In this document: positions 20,626-29,230 of the stretch, piece by piece | Position numbering within the stretch: the first letter of the stretch is position 1 | Layout of the letters: every line of letters starts with the position of its first letter | Source of the DNA: Geobacillus sp. 46C-IIa | GTDB lineage: Bacteria; Bacillota; Bacilli; Bacillales; Anoxybacillaceae | Reading direction: 5' to 3' | DNA: 64,000 nt | NCBI RefSeq assembly: GCF_014679505.1 | Contig: NZ_CP061474.1 | Coordinates: 372,001-436,000, forward strand | Notes under the pieces: model-generated | Told to the model about the DNA's origin: nothing | Database searches by the model: none | Seen by the model: the letters and a program-made list of their open reading frames with translations, nothing else | Translations under genes and position numbers: made by a program

Positions 20626-21528
20626 ATGGCTTACGCGTTGCTTCTGTTCATCGGGTTTGTCGCCGGAACGGTCGGGAGCTTGGCCGGCCTCGGCGGCGGG
20701 GTGATCATCGTGCCGGCGCTGCTGTTTTTCGGCGCCCTTGGCTGGCTCGCGGCGGTGACGCCGCAAGTGGCGGTCGGCACGTCGCTTGTTGTCATTATTT
20801 TTAATGGCTTGTCATCGACATTGTCGTATATGAAAGATAAAATGGTTGATTACCGAAGCGGGCTGCTGTTTTGCCTCGGCAGTATTCCCGGGACGGTTCT
20901 CGGCGCGTGGGTGAACAATACGCTGAGTGTCGCCCATTTTTCATTGTATTTTGGGCTGTTTTTAATCGCCATGTCGCTCTTTTTGTCGCTGAGCCAAAAG
21001 AAAACGAAGCCGCAGGCATCGGAAGAGGGTGCGGCGGCAAAGGAGAACGGGCTGGAGCCGGATGCCTTCGCCCTAGAAAGAAAGGAAACGGCCCATCCGC
21101 CGTGGTGGAAGCGAAAAGTAGTGCGCACGTACACCGGACGGAACGGGGAAATGGCCGTGTACGGCTATCATCCGGTTGCGGCGGTCGCCATTGCCTTGGC
21201 CGTCGGGTTTTTCGGCGGCTTGTTTGGGATCGGCGGCGGCTCGCTCATGGTGCCGGCGATGATTGTTCTCTTCCGCTTTCCGCCGCATGTGGCGGTCGCG
21301 ACGTCCATGTTGCTCATTTTCTTGTCATCGCTTGTCGGTTCGACAACCCATATGGCGCTTGGCAATGTGCAGTGGGGGCTCGCTCTTGCCCTGATTCCGG
21401 GAGTATGGATCGGCGCGAAGACGGGGGCGTGGATCAATAAGCGGATGCAAAGCCGGACGCTGGTCATGGTGCTCCGCATGGTGCTCGTGTTGCTTGGCCT
21501 TCGTCTTGTGATCGAAAGTTTGTCGTAA
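20626..21528 (+). CDS. yunE: YunE, TauE/SafE-family membrane transporter
   Basis: A 300-residue integral membrane protein with two similar halves, each opening with a glycine-rich first span: GSLAGLGGGVIIVPALL and GGLFGIGGGSLMVPAMI. This is the TauE/SafE fold, whose members export sulfonates, sulfite or other small anions. A hydrophilic loop of roughly 55 residues (about 122-175) separates the halves. The start follows GAGGGGGAGG. The substrate cannot be told from sequence. Confidence 0.88.
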   Translation: MAYALLLFIGFVAGTVGSLAGLGGGVIIVPALLFFGALGWLAAVTPQVAVGTSLVVIIFNGLSSTLSYMKDKMVDYRSGLLFCLGSIPGTVLGAWVNNTLSVAHFSLYFGLFLIAMSLFLSLSQKKTKPQASEEGAAAKENGLEPDAFALERKETAHPPWWKRKVVRTYTGRNGEMAVYGYHPVAAVAIALAVGFFGGLFGIGGGSLMVPAMIVLFRFPPHVAVATSMLLIFLSSLVGSTTHMALGNVQWGLALALIPGVWIGAKTGAWINKRMQSRTLVMVLRMVLVLLGLRLVIESLS

Positions 21529-21545
21529 TTGAGGAGGGGCCCGTA

Positions 21546-22928
21546 TTGAAGCAAACCATCTATATTTACCATACGAACGATGTGCATAGCCATTTTGAGC
21601 ATTGGCCGCAAATCGCCCGCTTTTTGTCTGAGCGGAGGAGGGAGCATCGCGCGCGCAACGAGGCGATGCTTTTATTTGATGTCGGCGATTTTCTTGACCG
21701 CGTTCATCCAATCACCGAGGCGACGCGCGGGAAGGCAAACGTCGAGCTGCTCAACGAACTCGGATATGACGCGGTGACGATCGGCAATAATGAAGGGATC
21801 ACGCTTGATTACCACGAGCTTGATACGCTGTACGAGCGGGCGCAGTTTCCGGTTGTTGTCGCCAATTTGTTTCGCCGCGACGGGTCACGCCCCTCGTGGG
21901 CGCTTCCGTATGCAGTCGTGCAGGTGGCGGAAACGTTTCGCGTCGGGCTCGTCGGCGTGACTGCTCCGTTTCGGCATTTTTACGAGTCGCTTGGCTGGAC
22001 TATTGCTCCGCCGTTTGAGATGCTGCAAACGGCGGTGGCGGAAGTGAAGCAGCAGGCCGACTGCGTTGTCGTCTTATCCCATCTTGGGGTGAATGAGGAT
22101 GAAAAAATAGCCGCCACGATCCCGGATGTCGATATTATTTTAGGCTCCCACACCCACCATGTGTTTCCGGAAGGGAAGCAAGTCAACGGCGCGCTCCTTT
22201 GCGCGGCGGGAAAATACGGACAATACATCGGCGTCGTCAAGCTGGAGGTGGAAGATGGGCGCTTGGCGCGGACGTCGGCGGCGATCGTCGATGTCGCGAC
22301 GCTGCCGCGCTCGGAAGAGGTCGAGCGTCATCTTCACCGCCTTGAGCAGGAAAGTTTGGCGCGGCTTGAGGCAGAACGAATAGCCGAACTCAAAGACGAT
22401 TTACCGCTCAACTGGTTCGCCCCGTCGCCGCTCGCGCATGTGCTTGCCTCCGCCTTGCGCGAATGGTGCCAGGCGGATATCGGCATGGTCAACGCCGGCG
22501 TGTTGCTTGAGCCGCTTGCGAAAGGAACGGTGACGAAAAAAGATGTGCATCGTATTTGTCCGCACCCGCTCAACCCGTGCAAAGTGAAGCTGCGCGGGGC
22601 GGAGCTCAAAGAAATTGTGCTTGAGGCGAATACGGAGCGGATGAAGCATTTGCGGTTTAAAGGGTTCGGTTTCCGCGGCGAAGTGATGGGAGAAATGGTG
22701 TACGCCGGCGTGGACATTGAGACCGAGCTTGAAGAAGATGGGGCATGGCATATCCGCCGCATCACGATTAACGGCGAACCGCTCGACCCGGAGCGGCTGT
22801 ATGAGGTGGCGACGACCGATATGTTTGCCATTGGCCATTTCTACCCGCAAATTCAACGGGCCGCGGAAAAAACGTACTACATGCCGGAGTTTTTGCGCGA
22901 CGTCCTGGCTTGGAAATTGGCCCAGTAG
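21546..22928 (+). CDS. yunD: YunD, 5'-nucleotidase/UshA-like metallophosphoesterase
   Basis: A 460-residue two-domain protein: an N-terminal calcineurin-type phosphoesterase (HTNDVHSHFEH, FDVGDF, GNNEG, GSHTHH) followed by a 5'-nucleotidase C-terminal domain. Unlike secreted UshA it has no signal peptide, so it should act in the cytosol on nucleotides or related phosphoesters. The start is TTG with TTGAGGAGGGG ten bases before it. It sits 17 bases after yunE in the same direction. Confidence 0.87.
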   Translation: MKQTIYIYHTNDVHSHFEHWPQIARFLSERRREHRARNEAMLLFDVGDFLDRVHPITEATRGKANVELLNELGYDAVTIGNNEGITLDYHELDTLYERAQFPVVVANLFRRDGSRPSWALPYAVVQVAETFRVGLVGVTAPFRHFYESLGWTIAPPFEMLQTAVAEVKQQADCVVVLSHLGVNEDEKIAATIPDVDIILGSHTHHVFPEGKQVNGALLCAAGKYGQYIGVVKLEVEDGRLARTSAAIVDVATLPRSEEVERHLHRLEQESLARLEAERIAELKDDLPLNWFAPSPLAHVLASALREWCQADIGMVNAGVLLEPLAKGTVTKKDVHRICPHPLNPCKVKLRGAELKEIVLEANTERMKHLRFKGFGFRGEVMGEMVYAGVDIETELEEDGAWHIRRITINGEPLDPERLYEVATTDMFAIGHFYPQIQRAAEKTYYMPEFLRDVLAWKLAQ

Positions 22929-22989
22929 GCAGGCACTTCTTTTTCCATGCTTCATACATTGGAGTATGGAAAGGAGAGTGACTGCGGCG

Positions 22990-23292
22990 ATGGTGGAAGT
23001 GACGCCGATCATCATTGACGGCTATCTGTTTATTGCCGTATCTGTAAAGCTGCCGAAGACGAATTTGCTGGCGGTGGCGAGCGACAAAGGATATATTATG
23101 TGCGGGGCGCTCGATGTCGCCTTATTGAACGAAAAGCTGCGCGATCGCGGCATCATCGCCGGCCGGGCGGTCGGGGTGCGCACGATCGAACAGCTTCTTG
23201 AAGCACCGCTCGAGTCGGTGACAATCGCCGCCCGAGAGCTTGGCATTGAACCGGGAATGAAAGGGAAAGACGCGCTGTTGAAAATGCGGTGA
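22990..23292 (+). CDS. yunC: YunC, DUF1805 protein
   Basis: A 100-residue conserved protein of the DUF1805 family, strongly resembling B. subtilis YunC around GYIMCGALDVALLNEKL. The fold is unassigned to a reaction. The ATG at 22990 gives the expected N-terminus, but the AAGGAG site lies 13 bases away, so an upstream GTG at 22978 or ATG at 22966 is possible. Its stop is directly followed by the hairpin that spans the yunB ribosome binding site. Confidence 0.82.
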   Translation: MVEVTPIIIDGYLFIAVSVKLPKTNLLAVASDKGYIMCGALDVALLNEKLRDRGIIAGRAVGVRTIEQLLEAPLESVTIAARELGIEPGMKGKDALLKMR

Positions 23293-23295
23293 AAA

Positions 23296-23340
23296 AATCC
23301 CTCCTTGCAAGCATACATATAGCTTGTAAAGGAGGGATTT
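23296..23340 (+). promoter_or_regulatory. Hairpin enclosing the yunB ribosome binding site
   Basis: The 5' arm (23296-23312, AAATCCCTCCTTGCAAGC region) pairs with the 3' arm (23322-23340, GCTTGTAAAGGAGGGATTT) around a nine-base loop. The 3' arm contains the full AAAGGAGGG site of yunB. A following ATTTGTATTTT also makes it a possible weak terminator of yunC. Confidence 0.7.
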
Positions 23341-23345
23341 GTATT

Positions 23346-24092
23346 TTGGTGCGCCCCCGATTGCTGCGAAGAGGCCCGCTCCCGTTCCGCTACGTGTTTT
23401 TATTGACGTTCGTTTTTTTTATGTTTTCAACGGCGGCAAGCCTTTGGATTGTGAATAAAGGCATGAAACCTGTGCTGATGGAAATAGCCGAAACCGAAAC
23501 GAAGCGGATTGCCAACTTGGTGATCAATAACGCTATTGAACAGCAGTTTCAAAAAGACAATCCAGAATTCCAACAGTTAGTCTCGGTCCGGCAAGACGCC
23601 AACGGGAAAATCGTGTCGGTCGATTTTGACACCGCGATTATGAATCGTATTTTATCGGAGACGGACGATCATGTGATGGAAAGCTTAAAGGCGGCGACAG
23701 AGGGGCGGATTGAACGCATGGTGCTCCCTGAAGTTGAATCTGGTCAAGGGAACAGCCGCGGCATCATTTACTACATTCCGCTCGGGCAAGTGACGAACAA
23801 CGCACTGTTAGCCAACCTCGGCCCGCGCATTCCGGTCCAGTTTCAAATCGTCGGCAACGTCGATTCCGAAGTGACGAAACAAATTCATGCTTATGATATT
23901 AACAGCTTTTTTATTGAAATTGACATCCATATCGCCGTTGATATTCAAGTGATCATTCCGTTTGCCTCAAAAGTTTCCACCGTAACGACTGATATGCCGA
24001 TCGTCATGCGCTTCATTCCAGGAGAAGTGCCGCAGTTTTACAACAAAAACGGCGGCCCAATCAGTCCGTCTCTCCAGCTGCCGGCACGTTAG
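23346..24092 (+). CDS. yunB: YunB, sporulation membrane protein
   Basis: A 248-residue protein with one N-terminal membrane span (about residues 14-35) and an extracytoplasmic domain, matching B. subtilis YunB, a mother-cell sporulation protein. Segments such as NNAIEQQF, YYIPLGQVTNNALLANLGPRIPVQ and KVSTVTTDMPIVMRFIPG are family-like. The start is TTG at 23346 (nine bases after GGAGGG) or GTG at 23349. No sporulation sigma-factor promoter could be named. The ribosome site is inside a stable hairpin, so read-through message from yunC should translate it poorly. Confidence 0.82.
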   Translation: MVRPRLLRRGPLPFRYVFLLTFVFFMFSTAASLWIVNKGMKPVLMEIAETETKRIANLVINNAIEQQFQKDNPEFQQLVSVRQDANGKIVSVDFDTAIMNRILSETDDHVMESLKAATEGRIERMVLPEVESGQGNSRGIIYYIPLGQVTNNALLANLGPRIPVQFQIVGNVDSEVTKQIHAYDINSFFIEIDIHIAVDIQVIIPFASKVSTVTTDMPIVMRFIPGEVPQFYNKNGGPISPSLQLPAR

Positions 24093-24468
24093 AGCGGGGA
24101 ATGGTTTTGGTAGAAACATGGAAACATTATACAAAGAAAGCGTTCCCTTTATCAATGGTTATTCGGCTGTTTCGCCAACGTTTGTTCAGAGCGGAACAGC
24201 TTTTTCATTTTCAAAAAGAAAACAGCTAGACGAGCAGGCTTAAATTTTGTAATATTATATTAAATTGAAAATAGTTTTATTATTTACGTGATTGCTAGAG
24301 GGGATGTGGGAGCAGAGAACAAAGGAATGATCAGAAAGAAGGATCGGTTTCCAATTCGGCCGCTCCTTCACAACCACAAGTGCGCGTGCAGGGCGGATGG
24401 CGTTTTGCCGATGCTGTCAGACGGCGCGCTCAGATGACAGAAGATGATGAACAATGGGGGGAAAACGA
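24093..24468 (+). other. Intergenic leader before the liv operon
   Basis: No convincing gene in this 376-base stretch. An AT-rich segment at 24240-24290 holds a TnrA/GlnR-like box and a possible -10 TATTAT at 24278-24283. From there to the start codon there is an untranslated leader of roughly 180 bases with no T-box or other leader RNA motif that I recognise. Confidence 0.6.
24248..24264. promoter_or_regulatory. TnrA/GlnR-like box
   Basis: TGTAATATTATATTAAA matches the B. subtilis TnrA/GlnR consensus TGTNANAWWWTNTNACA at every defined position except one (A in place of C near the end). The centre is about 25 bases before the centre of the possible -10 at 24278-24283, so it would overlap the -35 region of that promoter. 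Confidence 0.6.
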
Positions 24469-25659
24469 GTGAAAAAGAAAAAAGCAGCAGGTGTCTTTTT
24501 CTCGCTGATGCTGACGGCGGGCCTCATGGCCGGCTGCGGCGGCAACCAACCAAGCGGCGGCTCGGCGGGTGGCAGCGGCGGAGGAGGCGGCGATGTCATT
24601 AAAATCGGCGCCAACCTTGAGCTGTCCGGCGGGGTCGCTTCGTACGGACAATCGATCGCCGAAGGGCTGGAACTGGCGTTAGAGGAAATCAACAAAGAAG
24701 GAATCGACGGCAAAAAGTTGGAGCTTGTCAAAGTCGACAACAAATCGGAAGCGGCCGAAGCGACGAACGGCGCCATCAAGCTGATCAGCCAAGACAAAGT
24801 CGTCGCGATTGTCGGCTCAGCGACGAGCACGAATACGCTCGCCCAAGTGCAAATCGCCAATGACAATAAAGTGCCGCTCATTACGCCAACCGGCACGAAC
24901 CCGACGATCACCAACAAAGACGGCAAAGTGAATGAATTCGTCTTCCGGACGTGCTTTATCGACCCGTTCCAAGGAACAGTGGCGGCCAAATTTGCGCTAA
25001 ACGACTTGAAAGTGAAAAATGCCGCTGTGTTGATCGACAGCTCAAGCGATTACTCGAAAGGGCTGGCTGCTTCGTTTAAAGAGGCGTTCACGGGCGGCGG
25101 CGGCAAAATTGTTGCCGAAGAAGCGTATGTCGCGAAAGATACCGACTTCCGCGCTACGCTGACGCGCATTAAATCCGCCAATCCGGAATTTTTGTTCTTG
25201 CCGGGCTACTACGAAGAAGTCGGTCTCATTGTGAAGCAGGCGCGCGAACTTGGCTTGAACGTGCCGATCATGGGCGGCGACGGCTGGGATTCGCCGAAGC
25301 TTGTTGAAATTGCCGGCAAAGACGCATTGAACAATACGTATATTACGAACCACTATTCGTCGGGCGACCCGGATCCGAAAATTCAAGAGTTCGTCAAAGC
25401 GTTCCAAGCGAAATACAATAAAGCGCCGGACGCCTTTAACGCGCTTGGCTACGATACGGCATATTTCCTGGCGGATGCCATCAAACGGGCCGGCAGCGCC
25501 GATCCGGTGAAAATCAAAGACGCGCTGGTGCAAACGAAAGATTTGCAGCTCGTCTCCGGTACGCTGACGCTCGATGAAAACCATGACCCGGTGAAATCGG
25601 CGGCGATTTTAGAATACAAAGACGGGCAGCAACAATTCAAAACGAAAGTGAATCCGTAA
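24469..25659 (+). CDS. livJ: Branched-chain amino-acid-binding lipoprotein (LivJ/BraC type)
   Basis: Extracellular substrate-binding lipoprotein of a branched-chain amino-acid ABC importer, 396 residues. The signal peptide ends in LMAGC, followed by a Gly/Ser-rich linker of about 22 residues. The mature domain opens IKIGANLELSGGVASYGQ, the usual periplasmic-binding type I start. The GTG at 24469 is chosen because a GGGGGGA site lies seven bases upstream; an ATG at 24454 lies before that site. It heads livJ-H-M-G-F. The real ligand could be another amino acid. Confidence 0.9.
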   Translation: MKKKKAAGVFFSLMLTAGLMAGCGGNQPSGGSAGGSGGGGGDVIKIGANLELSGGVASYGQSIAEGLELALEEINKEGIDGKKLELVKVDNKSEAAEATNGAIKLISQDKVVAIVGSATSTNTLAQVQIANDNKVPLITPTGTNPTITNKDGKVNEFVFRTCFIDPFQGTVAAKFALNDLKVKNAAVLIDSSSDYSKGLAASFKEAFTGGGGKIVAEEAYVAKDTDFRATLTRIKSANPEFLFLPGYYEEVGLIVKQARELGLNVPIMGGDGWDSPKLVEIAGKDALNNTYITNHYSSGDPDPKIQEFVKAFQAKYNKAPDAFNALGYDTAYFLADAIKRAGSADPVKIKDALVQTKDLQLVSGTLTLDENHDPVKSAAILEYKDGQQQFKTKVNP

Positions 25660-25772
25660 GGCAAGGCTGGATGGAGTGCATGGGCGGGGGGAGGGCGTCC
25701 CTTCAGGGAACGATCCCCTGTCCGGCATTTCTTTTGACCAGAGAACGAGTTTTCGTTAAGGAGCGTGCAATC

Positions 25773-26651
25773 ATGGAACTCATTCAACAGCTAGTGAACG
25801 GCATTTCGTTAGGCAGCATTTATGCGCTGATCGCGCTTGGCTATACGATGGTGTATGGCATCGTCCGGCTCATTAACTTCGCCCATGGCGACGTCTTTAT
25901 GGTCGGTTCATTCGTCGGTTTTTACGCTGTGACGATGCTCGGTGTCGGTTTTTTTCCAGCGCTGTTGTTGGCGATGGCAGCCTGCGCTGTGCTCGGGATG
26001 GTTATTGAACGCATCGCCTACAAGCCGCTGCGGAATGCGACGCGCATTGCCGTGCTTATTACAGCGATCGGCGTATCGCTTTTGATTGAGTACGTGACGA
26101 TTTATTTGCGCGGGGCGCAGCCGGAAGCGTATCCGAGCACGTTGCTGCCAGAACGGAACTTGGAGCTGTTTGGCGTTGTCATTAGCGGCCAGTCGCTTTT
26201 CATCCTCGGCACGTCCCTCGTCTTAATGGTCCTTCTTCAGTTCATCGTTCACCGGACAAAAATCGGGAAAGCGATGCGCGCCGTCTCCCATGATGCGGAA
26301 GCGGCCCGGTTGATGGGGATTAACGTCGACAATACGATCTCGGCCACGTTTGCGATCGGCTCGGCATTGGCCGGTGCGGCCGGTGTCATTTTTGGCATTT
26401 ATTATACGAAAATCGAGCCGTTAATGGGCATTCTTCCGGGGCTGAAGGCGTTTGTCGCCGCCGTGCTGGGCGGGATCGGCATCATTCCGGGCGCGATGGT
26501 CGGCGGGCTTTTGCTTGGCGTCATCGAATCGCTCGTCAGCGGGTTAGGCTATTCGCTTTGGCGCGACGGGGTGGCGTTCATCATTTTAATTCTCATCCTC
26601 ATTTTCCGGCCGGCCGGATTGTTTGGCAAGAACGTACGAGAAAAAGTGTAA
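25773..26651 (+). CDS. livH: LivH, branched-chain amino-acid ABC permease
   Basis: First membrane subunit of the importer, 292 residues, with about eight spans. NGISLGSIYALIALGYTMVYGI is the family N-terminus, GDVFMVGSF and VLGGIGIIPGAMVGG are further typical pieces. The ATG has AAGGAG nine bases upstream. It lies 113 bases after livJ; that gap contains GTCCCTTCAGGGAAC, which could form a small hairpin and might lower expression of the membrane genes relative to the binding protein. Confidence 0.94.
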   Translation: MELIQQLVNGISLGSIYALIALGYTMVYGIVRLINFAHGDVFMVGSFVGFYAVTMLGVGFFPALLLAMAACAVLGMVIERIAYKPLRNATRIAVLITAIGVSLLIEYVTIYLRGAQPEAYPSTLLPERNLELFGVVISGQSLFILGTSLVLMVLLQFIVHRTKIGKAMRAVSHDAEAARLMGINVDNTISATFAIGSALAGAAGVIFGIYYTKIEPLMGILPGLKAFVAAVLGGIGIIPGAMVGGLLLGVIESLVSGLGYSLWRDGVAFIILILILIFRPAGLFGKNVREKV

Positions 26652-26667
26652 AGGATGGTAGGGAACA

Positions 26668-27642
26668 ATGGCAACTTGGAAGCGGACGCGTGGATTTTGG
26701 GTTTCCGTCATATTGGCCTTCGCCTTTTTCGCCGTTGTCGAGTGGCTGATTGCAAGCGGAACGTTAAACATCTTTTATGTGAATACCCTCTTTTTCATGG
26801 CGATTAACGTCATTTTGGCTGTCAGTCTTCATTTAATTATCGGGATTACCGGACAGTTTTCCATTGGCCATGCCGGTTTTTTCGCCGTTGGCGCCTATGC
26901 CTCCGCGATTATGACGATGAAGCTGCAGCTGCCGTTTGCGGTCGGGTTATTGGCGGCCGGGGCGGCGGCGATGCTCGCTGGCCTGATCATCGGCGTGCCG
27001 AGCTTGCGGCTGAAAGGAGATTATTTGGCGATCGCGACGCTCGGATTCGGCGAAATTGTCCGCATCGCGTTGTTGAATATCGACTATGTGGGCGGAGCGA
27101 GCGGCATGACGGTGGCGCACATGACGACATGGCCGTGGGTGTTCGCTTGTTTGTTGGTCACGATCATTGTCATCGCCAACTTCACGAATTCGACGCACGG
27201 GCGGGCGTGCATCTCGATTCGCGAGGATGAAATCGCCGCTGATGCGATGGGGATCAATACGACGTATTACAAAGTCGCTGCGTTTGCGATCGGTTCGTTT
27301 TTCGCCGGCATTGCCGGGGCTTTGTACGCCCACCACTTTTACATTATTCAGCCGTCGAACTTCGGCTTTTTAAAATCGTTTGATATTTTGATTTTTGTCG
27401 TGTTGGGCGGGCTCGGCAGCCTGTCTGGCGCGGTTGTTGCGGCGATATTGTTGACACTCGTTTCGACGTTCTTGCAAAACTATCCGGAAACGCGGATGAT
27501 CATCTACAGCCTTGTTTTGATTTTGGTCATGCTGTATCGCCCAACCGGGTTGATGGGGAAGAAAGAATTGACTTCGCTCTTCAAATGGCGGAAGGCAGCG
27601 CAAGGGGGAATGAACCATGGCGGCAAGAACACCGTTGCTTAA
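26668..27642 (+). CDS. livM: LivM, branched-chain amino-acid ABC permease
   Basis: Second membrane subunit, 324 residues, with multiple hydrophobic spans. GITGQFSIGHAGFFAVGAYASA and SFFAGIAGALYAHH are characteristic LivM segments. The start follows AGGATGGTAGGGA. It overlaps livG by 26 bases, so the two are coupled. Confidence 0.94.
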   Translation: MATWKRTRGFWVSVILAFAFFAVVEWLIASGTLNIFYVNTLFFMAINVILAVSLHLIIGITGQFSIGHAGFFAVGAYASAIMTMKLQLPFAVGLLAAGAAAMLAGLIIGVPSLRLKGDYLAIATLGFGEIVRIALLNIDYVGGASGMTVAHMTTWPWVFACLLVTIIVIANFTNSTHGRACISIREDEIAADAMGINTTYYKVAAFAIGSFFAGIAGALYAHHFYIIQPSNFGFLKSFDILIFVVLGGLGSLSGAVVAAILLTLVSTFLQNYPETRMIIYSLVLILVMLYRPTGLMGKKELTSLFKWRKAAQGGMNHGGKNTVA

Positions 27643-28396
27643 AGCGGAAGGGGTCGGCATCCAGTTTGGCGGGCTCAAGGCGCTCTCCGGCGTAGATATG
27701 GAGCTGCATCGAGGGGAGCTCGTCGGACTCATCGGCCCGAACGGCGCCGGGAAAACGACGCTGTTTAACTTATTGACCGGTGTGTATGTGCCGACGGAAG
27801 GACGGATTATGCTGGATGGCGAAATGTTGAACGGCTTGCCGCCGTACAAAATTACGCGCAAAGGGATCAGCCGGACGTTTCAAAACATTCGCCTGTTTGG
27901 CGAGCTGTCGGTCCTTGACAACGTCAAAGTCGCTTACCATACGCACGCCCGCCATTCGATCGTGAGCTCCATTCTCCGCCTTCCGTCCCACCTCCGCGGA
28001 GAAAGGGAAATGGAAGAAAAGACGATCGAGTTTTTGAACATTTTTAACTTGCACGAGGTGATGCACGAGCAGGCGAAAAACTTGCCATACGGCCAGCAGC
28101 GCCGCTTGGAGATCGCCCGGGCGCTCGCGGCGCAGCCGAAGCTCTTGCTGCTTGACGAGCCGGCTGCCGGCATGAACCCGCAGGAAACGAAAGAGCTGAT
28201 GAATTTGATCGCCTTTATTCGCGAACGGTTTGCGTTGACGATTTTGCTGATTGAGCATGATATGTCGCTTGTGATGGGCATATGCGAGCGCATTTATGTG
28301 CTCGACCATGGCCAGTTGATCGCTCACGGCACGCCGGAAGATGTGCGCAACAACCCGAAAGTGATCGAGGCTTACCTTGGCGAGGAGGTGTCGTGA
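27617..28396 (+). CDS. livG: LivG, branched-chain amino-acid ABC ATPase
   Basis: First ATPase subunit, 259 residues. Walker A is GPNGAGKTTLFN, Walker B LLLLDEPAAGMNP, with the LivG-type signature LPYGQQRRLEIARAL in place of LSGGQ. The start follows a run of five G residues inside the end of livM. It works with livF under the LivH-LivM channel. Confidence 0.95.
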   Translation: MAARTPLLKAEGVGIQFGGLKALSGVDMELHRGELVGLIGPNGAGKTTLFNLLTGVYVPTEGRIMLDGEMLNGLPPYKITRKGISRTFQNIRLFGELSVLDNVKVAYHTHARHSIVSSILRLPSHLRGEREMEEKTIEFLNIFNLHEVMHEQAKNLPYGQQRRLEIARALAAQPKLLLLDEPAAGMNPQETKELMNLIAFIRERFALTILLIEHDMSLVMGICERIYVLDHGQLIAHGTPEDVRNNPKVIEAYLGEEVS

Positions 28397-29106
28397 TGAT
28401 GTTGAAAGTCGATCAAATTGACGTGTTTTACGGCAATATTCATGCCTTAAAAGGCGTATCGCTGGAAGTCAACAGCGGCGAAATCGTCACCTTGATTGGC
28501 GCAAACGGCGCCGGGAAAACGACGCTCTTAAAAACGATTTCCGGCTTATTGAAGCCGAAAAACGGCGACATCGTCTATGAAGGAGCCTCGATCGCCGGCA
28601 AAGCGGCGCAAATGATCGTCAAACAGGGCATTTCGCATGTGCCGGAAGGGCGGCGCGTGTTTGCGAACATGACAGTTGAAGAAAACTTGGAGCTTGGCGC
28701 ATTTTTGCGCAAAGATAAGGCGGGCATTCAACAGGACTTTGCTAAGGTGTTTGAGCTGTTCCCGCGCCTTGAAGAGCGGCGCAAGCAGCTGGCCGGCACG
28801 CTCTCGGGCGGCGAGCAGCAAATGCTGGCGATCGGCCGCGCGCTCATGGCGCGCCCGAAGCTTTTGCTTTTGGACGAGCCGTCGATGGGGCTCGCCCCGC
28901 TGCTCGTGAAAACGATTTTCCGCATTATTGAAGAAATTAATGAATCGGGAACGACGATTTTGCTTGTCGAGCAAAACGCCCATATGGCGCTCTCGATTGC
29001 GGCTCGCGCCTATGTCATCGAATCGGGGCGCGTCGTCCTATCGGGAACAGCGAGCGAACTGCAGGCGAGCGAACAAGTGAAACAAGCATATTTAGGCGGA
29101 CATTGA
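28396..29106 (+). CDS. livF: LivF, branched-chain amino-acid ABC ATPase
   Basis: Second ATPase subunit, 236 residues. Walker A is GANGAGKTTLLK, signature LSGGEQQMLAIGRAL, Walker B LLLLDEPSMGLAP. The ATG shares its first base with the livG stop; GAGGAGGTG lies just upstream, and a second ATG follows three bases later. It ends the five-gene operon, followed by a terminator. Confidence 0.95.
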   Translation: MMLKVDQIDVFYGNIHALKGVSLEVNSGEIVTLIGANGAGKTTLLKTISGLLKPKNGDIVYEGASIAGKAAQMIVKQGISHVPEGRRVFANMTVEENLELGAFLRKDKAGIQQDFAKVFELFPRLEERRKQLAGTLSGGEQQMLAIGRALMARPKLLLLDEPSMGLAPLLVKTIFRIIEEINESGTTILLVEQNAHMALSIAARAYVIESGRVVLSGTASELQASEQVKQAYLGGH

Positions 29107-29127
29107 TCGCTAATGACGGTCAGACGA

Positions 29128-29165
29128 GGAGGGTGTCTCTAACGCGACGAGACACCCTTTTCTTC
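29128..29165 (+). terminator. Terminator after livF
   Basis: GGGTGTCTC (29131-29139) and GAGACACCC (29149-29157) form a perfect stem followed by TTTTCTTC. Confidence 0.9.
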
Positions 29166-29230
29166 TGCATATACTTTGCCACAATAGAAAGTTGCCTCTC
29201 GATTCAGCCCTTTTGGCACGGCGGATGCCG

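Noticed and set aside
24265..24280. CodY-like motif near the liv promoter
   Set aside because: Only the GAAAAT core fits; the other half of the 15-base consensus has too many mismatches.
24093..24468. Possible T-box leader for the liv operon
   Set aside because: The T-box sequence and the GGGTGG-type antiterminator bulge are absent.
24540..24597. Gly/Ser-rich stretch in LivJ as a possible low-complexity insertion
   Set aside because: A flexible linker directly after the lipidated cysteine is normal for binding lipoproteins.
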